A DNA stretch of 64,000 nt from Zygaena filipendulae (Eukaryota; Arthropoda; Insecta; Lepidoptera; Zygaenidae): NCBI GenBank assembly GCA_907165275.2, contig OU015674.1, positions 3,843,001-3,907,000 on the forward strand, written 5' to 3'. Shown here piece after piece: positions 25,111 to 35,904 of the stretch. How positions within the stretch are numbered: position 1 is the stretch's first letter; each line of letters opens with the position of its first letter. The position numbers and the translations under genes are program-made. The notes beneath the pieces were generated by a model that was not told where the DNA came from, did not search any database, and saw only the letters and a program-made list of their open reading frames with translations.

Positions 25111-27067
25111 CATTACTTAGGATACATTTTTCGAAATTAATATGAATGAATAACTCAATAACTTACTTGTTTAAAACTTCTCCGCAAATAGAAATGCAGA
25201 AAAATCATTCCCCTCATGAGACACGTACCTGAAACAATGGATATTGTAGAAAAATTGAAGTGATGAGCGAAATTAAATTTTAAACTACAACTTATAAACA
25301 AATCTAATTAATAACTACAACAGCGGTTAATACTGTGATCGTAAATGGCCTAAATAAACACTCGGAACTAAATCGAAAGTTTCGATACGAATCGATAGAA
25401 AATATACCGTTGTGGGAGTCAAACGCGCGACCTTTCTCATAGTTTCCACGCCGAATCAGGGGCGTCATGGGTAATTTTCCATCAGTAACCAATAGACTAT
25501 CATCTATTGAACAATTAAATTCTTTAGGCGTCTATTAACCGTTTTTTTAAACAAAACATGCAAATCGAAAAACAACAGTATGTTATGTACAGTTGCTCTG
25601 TCTCCATCAGCGTGTAAACATGGAGTTATGGGTGATTATCATCACAAATACAACTTGACCGTCCGCAAACTTAACAAAGGTAAAACAAGAACTAAAACTC
25701 GTGCAACGTTAAACAATCCCGAACGCAAACATAAATTTGTTTCGAAAAGGGATTCCGTTTTGTTTGTAACAAAGCAAATTAAACTTTATTTTCATCAGGT
25801 TCAAGTATGTTTTTGTAAGTGAACACGCGAGTCGATCGTTGAGCAACACCACATGGCTGTCTTGTTAACAAAATATATGTAGAGAAGTGACGCTGGATAT
25901 TGTTTGAATGATGCTATGTTGATAGACATTAAGTGGGGCTATCTCGGTGGTGCCGAAAGGGGAGAGATACGTCAGTACTCAGTACGTGACGTTTTAAAGG
26001 TTTTTTTTTTATGGAGTGTCATTATTATTAGTCATTCTTAGATAAATCCGAGAAGTTGACAAAGTTCTCGTCGGTTATCTTTGAAGAGAAGTCGTAAGTT
26101 TTGGTGTTACTATTCTAATATAATTAATCACGTTGACAAAGACACGAGTGATTTCACTGTACAATCAATAATACATTATTAAAAATTAATATTAGAGCAA
26201 AGGTTCATGTATTTAATTTACCTATACCTTAATATACTGAAAGACAGACTTGAGTATCAATATAACTGAATAATTTTCTAAAATAGACAGGGCAACTTGC
26301 TACTAGAGGCGTGCCAGTTTTGATCTCGACGCCTAAAATACATCTAGAATCTAGAATTCTGGATGGTAAAAAACACGAAATGGTATATTCTCTGTAGCAT
26401 GAAACTAGTTCTGTGTATTTTTTTTTTAAGTTTGACTTGCGACGTGCAGAAAACAATTTGTGCGGTACTTTGTAATGCGACATGTTATGGTCTACTTAAT
26501 CGGAATCCAGTTCATATAAATTGTAGCCGAAGCAAATCTAAAGAACGAAAATAATAGAATTGTGACACGTTCGGTTTTATATAATTACACAAATTTTCCG
26601 TGTCTACTCTAATCTATAGCTGTGATACAATGTGTTTTAAAAATACGTCCATGTAACTATAACAGCTTGATCCAAATGTTAGTACTTAACAAAAAGCAAG
26701 ACAAAATGAGTTGGACTAAATCTAACCGATCGATCATTGAACTTACTCCATTCACATTATTAGATCGTTAATCAAATAGGGAAGTTTGATGCGTATCTCT
26801 TTTCGATTCTAGATGTTGAATAGAGACAAAATACTTTTAAGTATATATATATAACGTACAACGTATATATATATACAGTATACTGTACTGTAGTGTATAC
26901 TGTAAAGTCTACCCAAGATATAAAGCTTATCAGTACCTACGTAATATATAATACAATAAGGTAAAGACAGGTAGGTACATGAGTACAAATAAAATTGTAA
27001 GCTTTAATTCCAAAGCTCCTTCGTTTTCGTATGCCATGTTGACGGGGTATGAAGATCAAAATTGTGT
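25111..27067. other. Anonymous DNA with one AT palindrome
   Basis: A minus-strand SINE-like B-box remnant (GTGGGAGTCAAACGCGCGACC) lies near 25413. The 80-codon frame at 25580-25822 begins with ATG but resembles no known family. 26836-26876 is an alternating TA palindrome around ACGTACAACGT. No gene is called. Confidence 0.35.
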
Positions 27068-27291
27068 TTAGTCCGTCAGTTATCATAGATAATAAAAATA
27101 ATAAAAGACATGGATATTTTAGTTTTTCAAATTAATAGATAAACCAAATATTTTAGTTGAGGAGTGGGGGCTCGTGACGTCAATACACCGTATAAACTGT
27201 AAGTATCGGATCGTGACGTGACGCGACCTTTCGACTCAATGTATCGCCGTTACTTTTGATTAAGTACGTAAAAAAATGAAAAATACGTGTC
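27068..27291 (+). mobile_element. TTAGTCCGTC repeat, truncated copy
   Basis: TTAGTCCGTCAGTTATCATA, GAGTGGGGGCTCGTGACGTC, CGACTCAATGTATCGCCGTT and AAAAATACGTGTC match the fuller copy at 59134-59398. The right inverted repeat is missing. Confidence 0.6.
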
Positions 27292-29181
27292 TACTACATA
27301 TTTTACGACGAAGTCGTTGTTAAAATTTAGTCAAATAGAGATACATTACTTTTTATATCCCAAACATAACGATTTTGAATCACTTACTTTGTCTGAACTT
27401 CTGAACTTCTGTTTATTTAAGCGACCATACTATACCAACTATACCTTAAGATGCAATACCTACACAGTAAACCTACACAAGGCAGACGCCACGGATTAGG
27501 GTTGCCACTCGCTGGAGGATTTAAACTCGAACAAGGAATATTAAGCGCACAGGGATGGCGCAAAGTTACCAACCAAATGTTATACTTAGTTCATATTATG
27601 AGGAGAGCTGTAAACGCTTTTATATATTAATAAGCTCATGTATATTTTTAATATATTTTTCAATTAGTTTTTTTTTTAGTAATTCATCTACTGTTTAAGT
27701 GTTTAAATAAGTATTTTTGAGTTGAATTGAAACCATCCTGAAAACAGAATGATAGTTTAAGTCACAAAACAAACACAGAGCGTAATATATAGCATATGCG
27801 CACAATTTACCTTGTCTAAAATTAAATACAAAACAAATCTTGCGTACCGCCTCCCTCACAATTTCACTCAGCGAAAGCTTCACCTGAAATTCTAAATAAA
27901 CAAAAACAAAATTTTCAATTCGAAACACCTTAACCCTTCGCGCGCTCGCCCCTGAATGGGACTCTACGTAAATCCCACTTTGATCGACTTCGGCTCCCCG
28001 AGACCCGTTCGAGTGATTCCTTTAGTTTCGTTGGTTTAGGTATGCTGGGAGCGTCTCGCCCGTCGCCCTGGCATTATCATACTAACGCCTAAATGGCTTT
28101 TTTCAATAGCTGAATAGCCAATGGACTATTCACTGTACTGTTAAAGGTTTTGTGCGTGAATAGAAAAAAAAAGTTGCCAAAAAAAATACTGTTAACGCCT
28201 TTTTACTCATGACCGTGGAACTTGAGATTTTAAATTTCACAGGACACAAAAATTGAATTCGGGTTGAAGTATGATAAATTTTCATTCTAATAATATGATT
28301 TTATCGTATTTCTAGTTACTACTATTACCTACTATTACTATAAGTAATAAAATTTCTATTATAAAATGTTTTTGAAGTAAAATAAAAAGTTATAATACAT
28401 GTAAAAATAACATTAATAACTCAAAGAATTATTATTTAAAACCGTCTCATTATTCAATTACAGAAGTAGTCAATAATAAAAATCTATATTTTATGATCTT
28501 GAACACACAGAAAAAAAAACTAATACTCACGAACACAACTTAATGGGTAATTAATTAACCACCGGGCACCGACATCCATTTTAAATTTTCGAACGAACAA
28601 CAGTATCGAATAACGAACCTGTTTTATTTTTTTGGTGAGCGATTTGTTTCGATAATAATCGATTATCTAACATGGGTCTATTAGAGGCACCATCGATTTT
28701 GCTCGGTACAATTTCATTAGCCGAAAGGGTTATTCAACGGCTTTAAACGTTTTTTTTATAAGAATGTTTGACCTTTAACCTCCGCTTATGGGCGTTTCCC
28801 AGCGCCATTGTAACACTTCTGAGCTATTTGAAGTGTCAAATTAATGATCCGAAACAGTGAGGAGTTGGTTGCAAGCTGACCTCGTTCTATTAACTCTTTC
28901 CTATTCGAGTACAGTCAGCAACAAGAAATCGATGTACTGGGTAAGTAGGTACGTACAATTGATAAATCATAACGATTTTGAGCTATATTTTTAGGTTTAC
29001 GTTTCGAAATTAGTTTTATTTTAATTTCACCTCTCAGTATTCATCTAACTTATCTGGCAATCACAGAATTTAGGTAGATTCTCAATACTTACTTAATCAC
29101 AAAATGCTTTCGCCTCAGCCCATTTAAAATATGGTACGAAAGGTTTTTAAAAAATTATAACAATAATAATTATAATACTTG
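27292..29181. other. Anonymous AT-rich DNA
   Basis: I see no gene or repeat that I can name; 27940-28070 is less AT-rich. Confidence 0.4.
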
Positions 29182-29331
29182 CGGCCGCACTCAGAGTCGT
29201 TTTAATGATAACTTAATAATAAGTAAGATTTTAAAAACAAAACTGCCGCACTCATGAGACGTTCATTAAATGAACGAACGAGATCTTTACTTAACATTAA
29301 GTAATCATTAAAACTACTCTGAGTGCGGCCA
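29182..29331. mobile_element. Long-hairpin MITE, family H, copy 2 (short form)
   Basis: A 150-bp internally deleted copy starting CGGCCGCACTCAGAGTCG and ending CTCTGAGTGCGGCCA. It is flanked by TTG on both sides (29179-29181 and 29332-29334), a clean 3-bp target duplication. Confidence 0.85.
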
Positions 29332-29334
29332 TTG

Positions 29335-29612
29335 GGCTTTAAAAGATAGAGAACTATGTTCATTTTTGCCGACATGAATTTTGGAGTTTCCTCAGGAGTC
29401 AGGACACACATCGGAAACGGCTCCAACGATTTTCATGAAATTTGGTGTGCAGGGGGTTTCGGGGGCGATTAATCGATCTACCTAGGTTTCATTTTTAGAA
29501 AACGTCGTTTTATCCGTGTTTTCAGGCAATGAAATATGAGTGTTTGTTTTTCTACATAAGAACAGATGGCGCTATATACACAACGAGCGAAGCTCGGTGA
29601 CCCAGATATTCT
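29335..29612 (+). mobile_element. Dispersed repeat ending GAGCGAAGCTCGGT
   Basis: It contains GGCTCCAACGATTTTCATGA, AGGGGGTTTCGGGGGCGATT, AACAGATGGCGCTATATACA and GAGCGAAGCTCGGTGACCCA before GATA. The first blocks recur at 30818-30892 and the last at 34847-34869. The class is unknown. Confidence 0.55.
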
Positions 29613-30042
29613 TATATAATCATGAAAAACTACAACAGTTTTATCTATAGGTACCTAGTATGTACATTGTACGTATGTGAAAAATGCATTGTGATTTTCT
29701 CCCAAAATTCTGCAATAAAATAAAACTACCTATAACAACGGTATTCTGTCAAGACGAAATAGGTCCAAAAGTCTTGGCTTGGCATAGTACACACAAAAAG
29801 ATACCAGTGGCATGAGGCATAGCTGGCGGTCCTGTACCTGTGGGACCCGGGCACACAATGACATCGGTTCGGGACGTCGTTGCGGCAAAAAAAATCCAAG
29901 CGATGACGCCATGATCGACGACTTCAACTGCATTGAAAAACATTCACTACAAGTATTCATGGCATTTAAAAGACAACTTTTGTAACATCTGTTATTCTAA
30001 GTATTTGCTGTACTCGTTTCCTAACCAATTTATAGTATATCT
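29613..30042. other. Unassigned stretch, possibly old element
   Basis: 29745-29940 is GC-richer, and two overlapping minus-strand frames cross it. Neither shows a recognisable domain, so no gene is called. Confidence 0.35.
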
Positions 30043-30425
30043 GGGGGCACGGCAGTGCCCCCGCCAAGTCGAGCAACAAAAGCGGCACGGCCGTACTATC
30101 CTTTTCTCGAAGCAATTCAGGCCATTTTCGACCCCCTATAACTTCGTTGTGGATAAAACTAGAAGCCTGAATTTTTAGTAAACAAGCAGGTATTGTATAA
30201 AGACGGTATAATTTAAATTTCATTCGATTTGAACCAGTAGTTTAAGAATTATAACTAGTCAAAGTTCCTTAATTTTGTAGGTCACTCACTCACTCACTGA
30301 CCGATCATCAAAACTCTAAGGCACTTCTAGCAGACATAGAAGTTTGAAATTTAGAATACAATTAGTGTTTATTGTATAAATCAAGGAAAAATTAAAATAT
30401 TTTGCAATTTCGGTCCAGTTTTCTA
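30043..30425 (+). repeat. Dispersed repeat with GGGGGCAC hairpin
   Basis: It opens with a perfect 8-bp stem, GGGGGCAC-GGCA-GTGCCCCC (30043-30062), then GCCAAGTCGAGCAACAAAAG and, further on, ACTCACTCACTCACTGACCG and TCTAAGGCACTTCTAGCAG. I recall this block order from many lepidopteran genomes, but the element class is not settled from sequence alone. Confidence 0.5.
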
Positions 30426-30430
30426 GATAC

Positions 30431-30617
30431 ACCAACTGCATAAATAACTTTGTAATCCCATATAAATGTATCGAATTACAAAGTTATATATGCAGTTATA
30501 TGTACCAACTGCACAAATAACTTTGTAATCCCATATAAATGTATGGAATTACAAAGTTATATATGCAGTTATATGTACCAACTGCACAAATAACTTTGTA
30601 ATCCCATATAGATATAT
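30431..30617 (+). repeat. 73-bp tandem array of hairpin units
   Basis: Units begin ACCAACTGCA at 30431, 30504 and 30577 (period 73; 2.5 units). Each full unit is itself palindromic: AACTGC..AATAACTTTGTAAT pairs with ATTACAAAGTTATATATGCAGTT. The last unit is cut off after the left arm, where a CTAGT-family repeat begins. Confidence 0.85.
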
Positions 30618-30928
30618 GAGACTAGCTGTTCCCCGCGGTTTCACCCGCGTTAATTTCGGAGATCCAGCGGGAATTCAGAGATGCAAAGTAGTTAGTACCC
30701 TATATCCCTAGGTTTTCTTTACCCCTGACAACGTGCATGCAAAATTTCATGAGATTTCACCAGCGTTAATTTCGGAGATCCTTCGGAAATTCCGAGATAA
30801 AATTACCCTAATCTGAATGCTCCAACGATTTTCATGAAATTTTGTATACAGGGGATTTCGGGGGCCATAAATCGATCTAGCTAGGATTCATTTCTGGAAT
30901 TCCCGCGCGAACTCTGATATCAACGCGC
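30613..30928 (-). mobile_element. CTAGT-family mosaic, left of the 3.78-kb transposon
   Basis: ACTAGCTGTTCCCCGCGGTT then TCACCCGCGTTAATTTCGGA gives a minus-strand family end. It is followed by a second partial copy and by CTCCAACGATTTTCATGAAA as at 29422. The block breaks at the transposon and resumes at 34710 with CGCGGGTGAA, so the transposon landed inside it. Confidence 0.6.
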
Positions 30929-31454
30929 GGCCCTGTTACGACAAAACACTGCAACCCGGGTTACAGCGTTTCATCGTAACAGGGCTCAAAATAATCTGTT
31001 ACATGTAAGCTTGCTACTGGTTCAATCCGTAGTCCAATATCTCTTTTTGTTACTAAAATATTCCAAGGAACATTTTACTGTAACCCAAAATTGGAATCAA
31101 AAATATTTACAAAACGCTGCATACTAGACTACAGCGTTCTACCGTGATCGTGACGAGCGACAAGCGTCTTACTGTTTTTACATAACGCTGCAAACTCATG
31201 TTGCCGCGTTTTGTCAAAATAATAATAAATAAACGAAAGCGGTTGCCGGCCGGGCCGGGGGATGCGCACGCGCGCCGCCGCCTCCTTGCTAGACTTACTA
31301 AACAAATCATTTGTAGTTTAGTGTGCTTATTCACAATGACCATGCGTTAAGATAACACGCCACTTAAAGTGCTTTTCCTATGTGTTCAAAGAAGTTTCAC
31401 TTTAAAAAAATAGATTCACAACGTTTCGTTTAATATAAAGAACATAATTTTTTT

Positions 31455-31544
31455 TATATTTTTGCATCTGGAGCGTTTGGGATTATGTTCTTGGGATGCG
31501 CGTTATGGGCAAGAAATGTTGTTGATCATAGTGAATATGGGCCC
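31455..31544 (-). mobile_element. Partial MITE family G inside the transposon
   Basis: TATTTTTGCATCTGGAGCG, GTTTGGGATTATGTTCTTGG, GCGCGTTATGGGCAAGAAAT and GTGAATATGGGCCC are the reverse complement of about the first 95 bases of the MITE at 12436. The other half is absent. Confidence 0.75.
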
Positions 31545-32037
31545 TGTATCGACAAGGAACAACCATAACGAAACTTAACTTATAAACTATAATAACTTAG
31601 AAAGTTTAATGAATGTGCATTGCACGTGTTCAAGACAAAAACAATAGATTATAAGCCCCGAACCCGAACATGATTTTGGGTTTTATTGCTTTCGAGCATT
31701 CCAAGCACCTATATAAAGACGTCATTGTTTTTTACTAACTACGACAGACTTACGGACGCCTTTTTTTAAAACTTTTTATTTAACTTGCACTATATGTAAC
31801 TATGTTTGTTGGGGTGGAATTTTGCAACTCAATTTTTAAGTAGATGAACCGATTGAGCTGAAATTTTGTATACACGTTTAGTTTAGATGTCACTGTATGC
31901 TGATTTCGAGGTTCAAGTATAGAGAGAGATTCCACATCATTTTCTCTAGTATGTGAATTTAAAAAAAATCATTTAAATTTAAGTATGATGAACTTACTTT
32001 AATTGTTTAATTTTGTCGGTAGTAGATAGATGAAAAT

Positions 32038-34319
32038 TTGGAATATGATATTCGTTTACCATCCAAATGTAAATATTACGAAGTTAATAATATGTCAATT
32101 AGTCAACGACAACCTATTTTGATAAGTAACAATACAGACAGAAATATTATAACTTATTCTGAAATGACGAATGTTACACCCACGATGCTTTACGACAGTG
32201 AGCTTAGTCGCCAATCTAAAGATTTTGAAAATATGTCACCATCTATGATGATATTATGTAGCAATAAAACGACGACACCTCTCAATCAACATGAACATTA
32301 TAATGCATTTCTCGAAGAAAACATACTGAAAAAAGAAGATCAAATATCAGATGTGGTTTTTGACCTAGAGAATACGTCTGGTAAGCGAAATTTTCAACTA
32401 GGTAATCCAGCTGAAGATGAAAATGATCTTGTAACGGTAACTGAAAAACAAAATGAAGACAAGATTTTACCTATTGCCAAAAAACAAGCGGAACAGGGCG
32501 AACCAATAACAGCAGTAATAGTTCAAAATCTTAGCGAAAGTCATGAATACCAAGATCACCAGCCAGATGAAGTATCTGAGGATGAAAATGATGTACTACC
32601 ACCTGCAAAAAAGAAACGAATCAAAGATCACGGAGATAGACTAAAAGCAAGTAAAAAAAGCATCCAATAGGAGCTCCCTGTAAAAATACATGTATAAGAA
32701 AATGTACTGTTAATATTAGTGAAGAACAAAGACAGATAATTTGGAATAGCTACTGGGAGATGGATATTCAAAGAAGAAGGGATTTCATTTCACGTAATGT
32801 AGAAAATAATAAAATTGCTATGCGGTATTCCAAATTTACAAAAAGAAACCATACTTATATATACAAGCTACTTGATAATCGTGTATGCAAAACTATGTTC
32901 CTGCGGACCTTAGACTATACCAATGACCAGGCAGTAGTTGTTGTTTTAAAAGCTAATTTCAAAATGTGTAAATCTTCAACATCAGCTACGGTATGTGCAG
33001 CACCAGATTTAAGAGGTCGTCATAAGCCTAAGCAAGCTCTTTCTGATGAGTATGTTGAATATATAGATAATGTTATTGAACTGTTCCATCCAACAACATC
33101 TCAATATAGATTAGAACATGCACCTAATCGGAGATATTTACCATCTGGATTGACCTTCTCTCAAATGTTCCTTATTCTTGAAAGCTCATTTAGAACAAAA
33201 GGGCCACAAGCCATGCAGCTGGGTAAGATTCCACAAAAGAATTCAGTTAAAGAATATTTCTACTCAGCAGCCTATGCAGGACAAATGTCCTAAATGTGAA
33301 GCTCACGATGTAGCCCATCCCAAACCAAAAGAGCCGAGAGGCGAAGGTATCATTGATCATGTGTGTAATGAATGTAATTGCAAAGTTTGCGTTGGGTATG
33401 CACAACATATATCCAGTAAAAATATATCTAGAACTCACATGAACGCAGATAAAGAGGAGGCCGAAACAGAGGATTCGGGAATCGGCTTATTTACTGTGGA
33501 TATGCAGAAATGTATAACTATGCCAAAATTAAATAATAAAGATTTCTTCTTTAGCAGAAAACTAAAGTTGTTTAATGAAACCTTTTGCCAGCCATAGGTA
33601 AAGGAAATAAACCGGCGACGACGATGTTGTGGCACGAATCTGGTCGTAAAGCATTTGACGTAGCGACGGCATATGTTATATTTATAAAAAAATTCTGTAG
33701 AGATTATTTAAGAGTAATTTTGTACGCAGATAATTGCAATGCCCAAAATAAAAATAAAATATTATACTCTGCATTGCTGAGATTAATTAATGATTGTAAT
33801 AACGACACCATCCAAACTATCAAAATAGAATATCTGGAGCCTGGTCATACCTACATGTCAGCCGACATGGTAGCATCACCAATCAGATGAATAAATCAGG
33901 CAATCTATATGATTTAGATGACTATATCCATATGTTTAAAAAATCCAGGAAAAATTTGACAACCCATGTACATAACTGCAATGATGTCATGTTATTTAAA
34001 AATGAATTAAAATCGGTTTTTCCAAGGAATCACAACATCTCAATGTTTAAAATTGTTGAATTTCGAAGAGGTAATCCCAATATTTATTTCAAAATTCACT
34101 ACGATGATAATGATTTCAAGGAACTTGATGTATTAAAAAAAACTTTTAAGAAAGAAATTCTGAAATCTACTGAAAAAAAAGTTGATATGTTTGCAAACAT
34201 ACCAAGAAGAACACAACCAGAAGGTATTTCTCAAAAAAAAGAAAGATGATCTAAATAATCTGTTAAAATTTATGCCGAGGTCCAGGTATCATTTTTATGA
34301 AAATTTAAGTCAATGTTAA
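32038..34319 (+). pseudogene. DUF7869-like transposase, frameshifted
   Basis: About 760 codons can be followed across five frame changes (near 32651, 33255-33285, 33590, 33885 and 34220), ending at TAA 34317-34319. The N-terminal 200 residues are acidic and low in structure, with a basic AKKKR patch. Next comes CKNTCIRKC (32676-32702), a small cysteine cluster, then EEQRQIIWNSYW. A DKCPKC pair and a CNECNCKVC stretch follow near 33285-33390. Then come VDMQKCITMPKL, YADNCNAQNKN and PGHTYMSAD. I recall this order of a D-M/L-Q block, a DNC..QNKN block and a GH.YM..D block from proteins carrying Pfam DUF7869, widespread in invertebrate transposons. The aspartates VDMQ, ADNC and SAD are candidate RNase-H-fold catalytic residues (inference). 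The C-terminus ends RYHFYENL. The alternating frames, with almost no other stops, suggest young decay or homopolymer sequence errors; two breaks fall at A7 and A8 runs. Confidence 0.7.
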
Positions 34320-34709
34320 CATTACTGAAGACTTAGATAAGTCGGCTTCAGGCTCAGTATTTTTATTGAAATTTTACTTATTTGACTTATAATATCATAA
34401 CATAAACATATTACTACAAAACGCGGTAAGCTTAGGTTGCATCGTTATATCATAATACTATCTCATACTGGCCATTGGATGTTATCATAACAAAACAATC
34501 TTTCTTAAGTTTTTGAGGTTTCTAATAAAAATATGCCAACTTTATGTTCTAATGAAAATTAGCAAAAACTATGACCAATAATAAAAAAAAAAATCAGACA
34601 TTTATCTACACTGGATGAAATTTGGTAACGAGTAAAACATCAAAACTTAATACCGCGTTTTCTGAAACTTTGCATTCCAATGTTTACAGCGTTTTGTCGT
34701 AACAGGGCC

Positions 34710-34869
34710 GCGCGGGTGAATTAATTATTGCATACTACACGTTAAGGGTACAGGAAAGGTCATAGGGTAGTACTTTTATCTCAGAATACCCGCGGGATCT
34801 CCGAAATTAACGTGGATTAAACCGCGGTTAACAGCTATTTAAGCTGAGCGAAGCTCGGTTGCCCAGATA
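34710..34869 (+). mobile_element. CTAGT-family mosaic, right of the transposon
   Basis: Continuation of the block interrupted at 30928: CGCGGGTGAATTAATTATTG, TCATAGGGTAGTACTTTTAT, ACCCGCGGGATCTCCGAAAT and TTAAACCGCGGTTAACAGCT, then GAGCGAAGCTCGGTTGCCCA. Confidence 0.6.
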
Positions 34870-35068
34870 TTAATAAATAATAATAATAAGTGTAGCTAGT
34901 TACCTACCTAGATATAAAGTGTAGATACATAGTTACCTAGACATAATTATGTTCAAAGGTACCTACAATGGTCAACGGAATGAAAAAGCAAGAATGGGCC
35001 ATGTGTTTATATTATAAAAGTAGACTAAATTGCTCAAAGGAGGAAGATCATTTACAAAAAGAAATGAG
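34870..35068. other. Short anonymous stretch
   Basis: No feature was seen; the open frame starting at 34968 continues into the foldback element and is not a gene. Confidence 0.4.
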
Positions 35069-35637
35069 ATCCCATCAAAAACAAACTTGTAAAAAAGTCC
35101 AAGTCTCGCAACTCAGTTCTTCTACAGTAAAAAGTTGTGAGATCAATGTAATACCAAGTCGGTTAATTTATTCAGTGCCTACTTAAGGGTCCTTCTGTCT
35201 AAAGTTATCATGTTATAAGCTAATCTAATAACATTTTATAGTGACCATATCAAATTTAAAAATCTTTTATGTTTTAAATAGATTGATTGGCTTGGCGATC
35301 ATGTGAAAACACAATGTATGTCACAAGTAATACATATTGTAATTAAATTAGATTGTTTAGAACCATAATTATGTATTGCATGTGAGATATATTGTGTTTT
35401 CACGTGATCGCCAAGCCAATCAATTTATTTAAAACATAAAAGATTTTTAAATTTGATATGGTCACTATAAAATGTTATTAGATTAGCTTATAACATGATA
35501 ACTTTAGACAGAAGGACCCTTAAGTAGGCACTGAATAAATTAACCGACTTGGTATTACATTGATCTCACAACTTTTTACTGTAGAAGAACTGAGTTGCGA
35601 GACTTGGACTTTTTTACAAGTTTGTTTTTGATGGGAT
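35069..35637. mobile_element. 569-bp foldback element
   Basis: Arms of about 265 bp face each other around a loop of roughly 35-40 bp near 35334-35370. The left end ATCCCATCAAAAACAAACTT is the exact complement of the right end AAGTTTGTTTTTGATGGGAT, and pairing stays almost perfect through GGTCCTTCTGTCTAAAG, TAGTGACCATATCAAATTT and TTGATTGGCTTGGCGATCA. Because the arms are so alike, the copy is probably young. No convincing target duplication was found, so the class is open. It encodes no protein. Confidence 0.85.
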
Positions 35638-35652
35638 TACATTTTTACTTAA

Positions 35653-35867
35653 TGCATAATCTATACATATAAAATGCTTTGTCCTGAATGACTGATAAAA
35701 CCGCTGATCGCAGGGACCTGAAACTTGGAGGGTGTGTTATTTGTATGATTTAGGCATCCGATAAGAAAGGATTTTTATAAATTTAACCCCTAAGGGGATG
35801 AAATGGGGTTGCAAAGTTTATATGGAACAATTTCGCGGGAACTCCGAAAATATCGCGGGTGAGCTAG
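35653..35867 (+). mobile_element. CTAGT-ended repeat, variant with CCCCTAAGGGG
   Basis: ATAAAATGCTTTGTCCTGAA, GAAACTTGGAGGGTGTGTTA, AACCCCTAAGGGGATGAAAT and GGGAACTCCGAAAATATCGC lead to GGGTGAGCTAG then T. The CCCCTAAGGGG module is shared with 12985-13050. Confidence 0.6.
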
Positions 35868-35904
35868 TATGTAATATGGTAGGTACTTACATAAAAAAAA
35901 AACA

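Larger units (their letters stand above)
30929..34709 (+). mobile_element. 3.78-kb DNA transposon with decayed transposase
   Basis: The terminal inverted repeats are GGCCCTGTTACGACAAAAC (left) and GTTTTGTCGTAACAGGGCC (right). They pair for about 24 bp with one mismatch, as CACTGCA faces TACAGCG. If the ends are taken as GCCCTG/CAGGGC, the flanks show a 6-bp duplication CGCGCG (30924-30929 and 34709-34714); if GGCCCTG, a 4-bp GCGC. Joining the flanks restores a normal CTAGT-family sequence. Just inside the left end the terminal sequence recurs inverted (TTACAGCG...CGTAACAGGG, 30961-30983). Motifs such as AACGCTGCA and CAGCGTT cluster within about 300 bp of the left end and near the right end, as expected for transposase sites. 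Inside are the broken coding region (32038-34319), a fragment of MITE family G and an unassigned repeat around 31760-31900. Confidence 0.85.

Noticed and set aside
29730..29960. Two overlapping minus-strand frames in GC-richer DNA
   Set aside because: Neither shows a domain, and overlapping frames on one strand in repeat-rich DNA are expected by chance.
30431..30617. CRISPR array
   Set aside because: The units are direct tandem copies without unique spacers, in a eukaryotic context.
34968..35186. 72-codon basic open frame
   Set aside because: It runs into the arm of the 569-bp foldback element; the mirrored arm shows it is repeat sequence.
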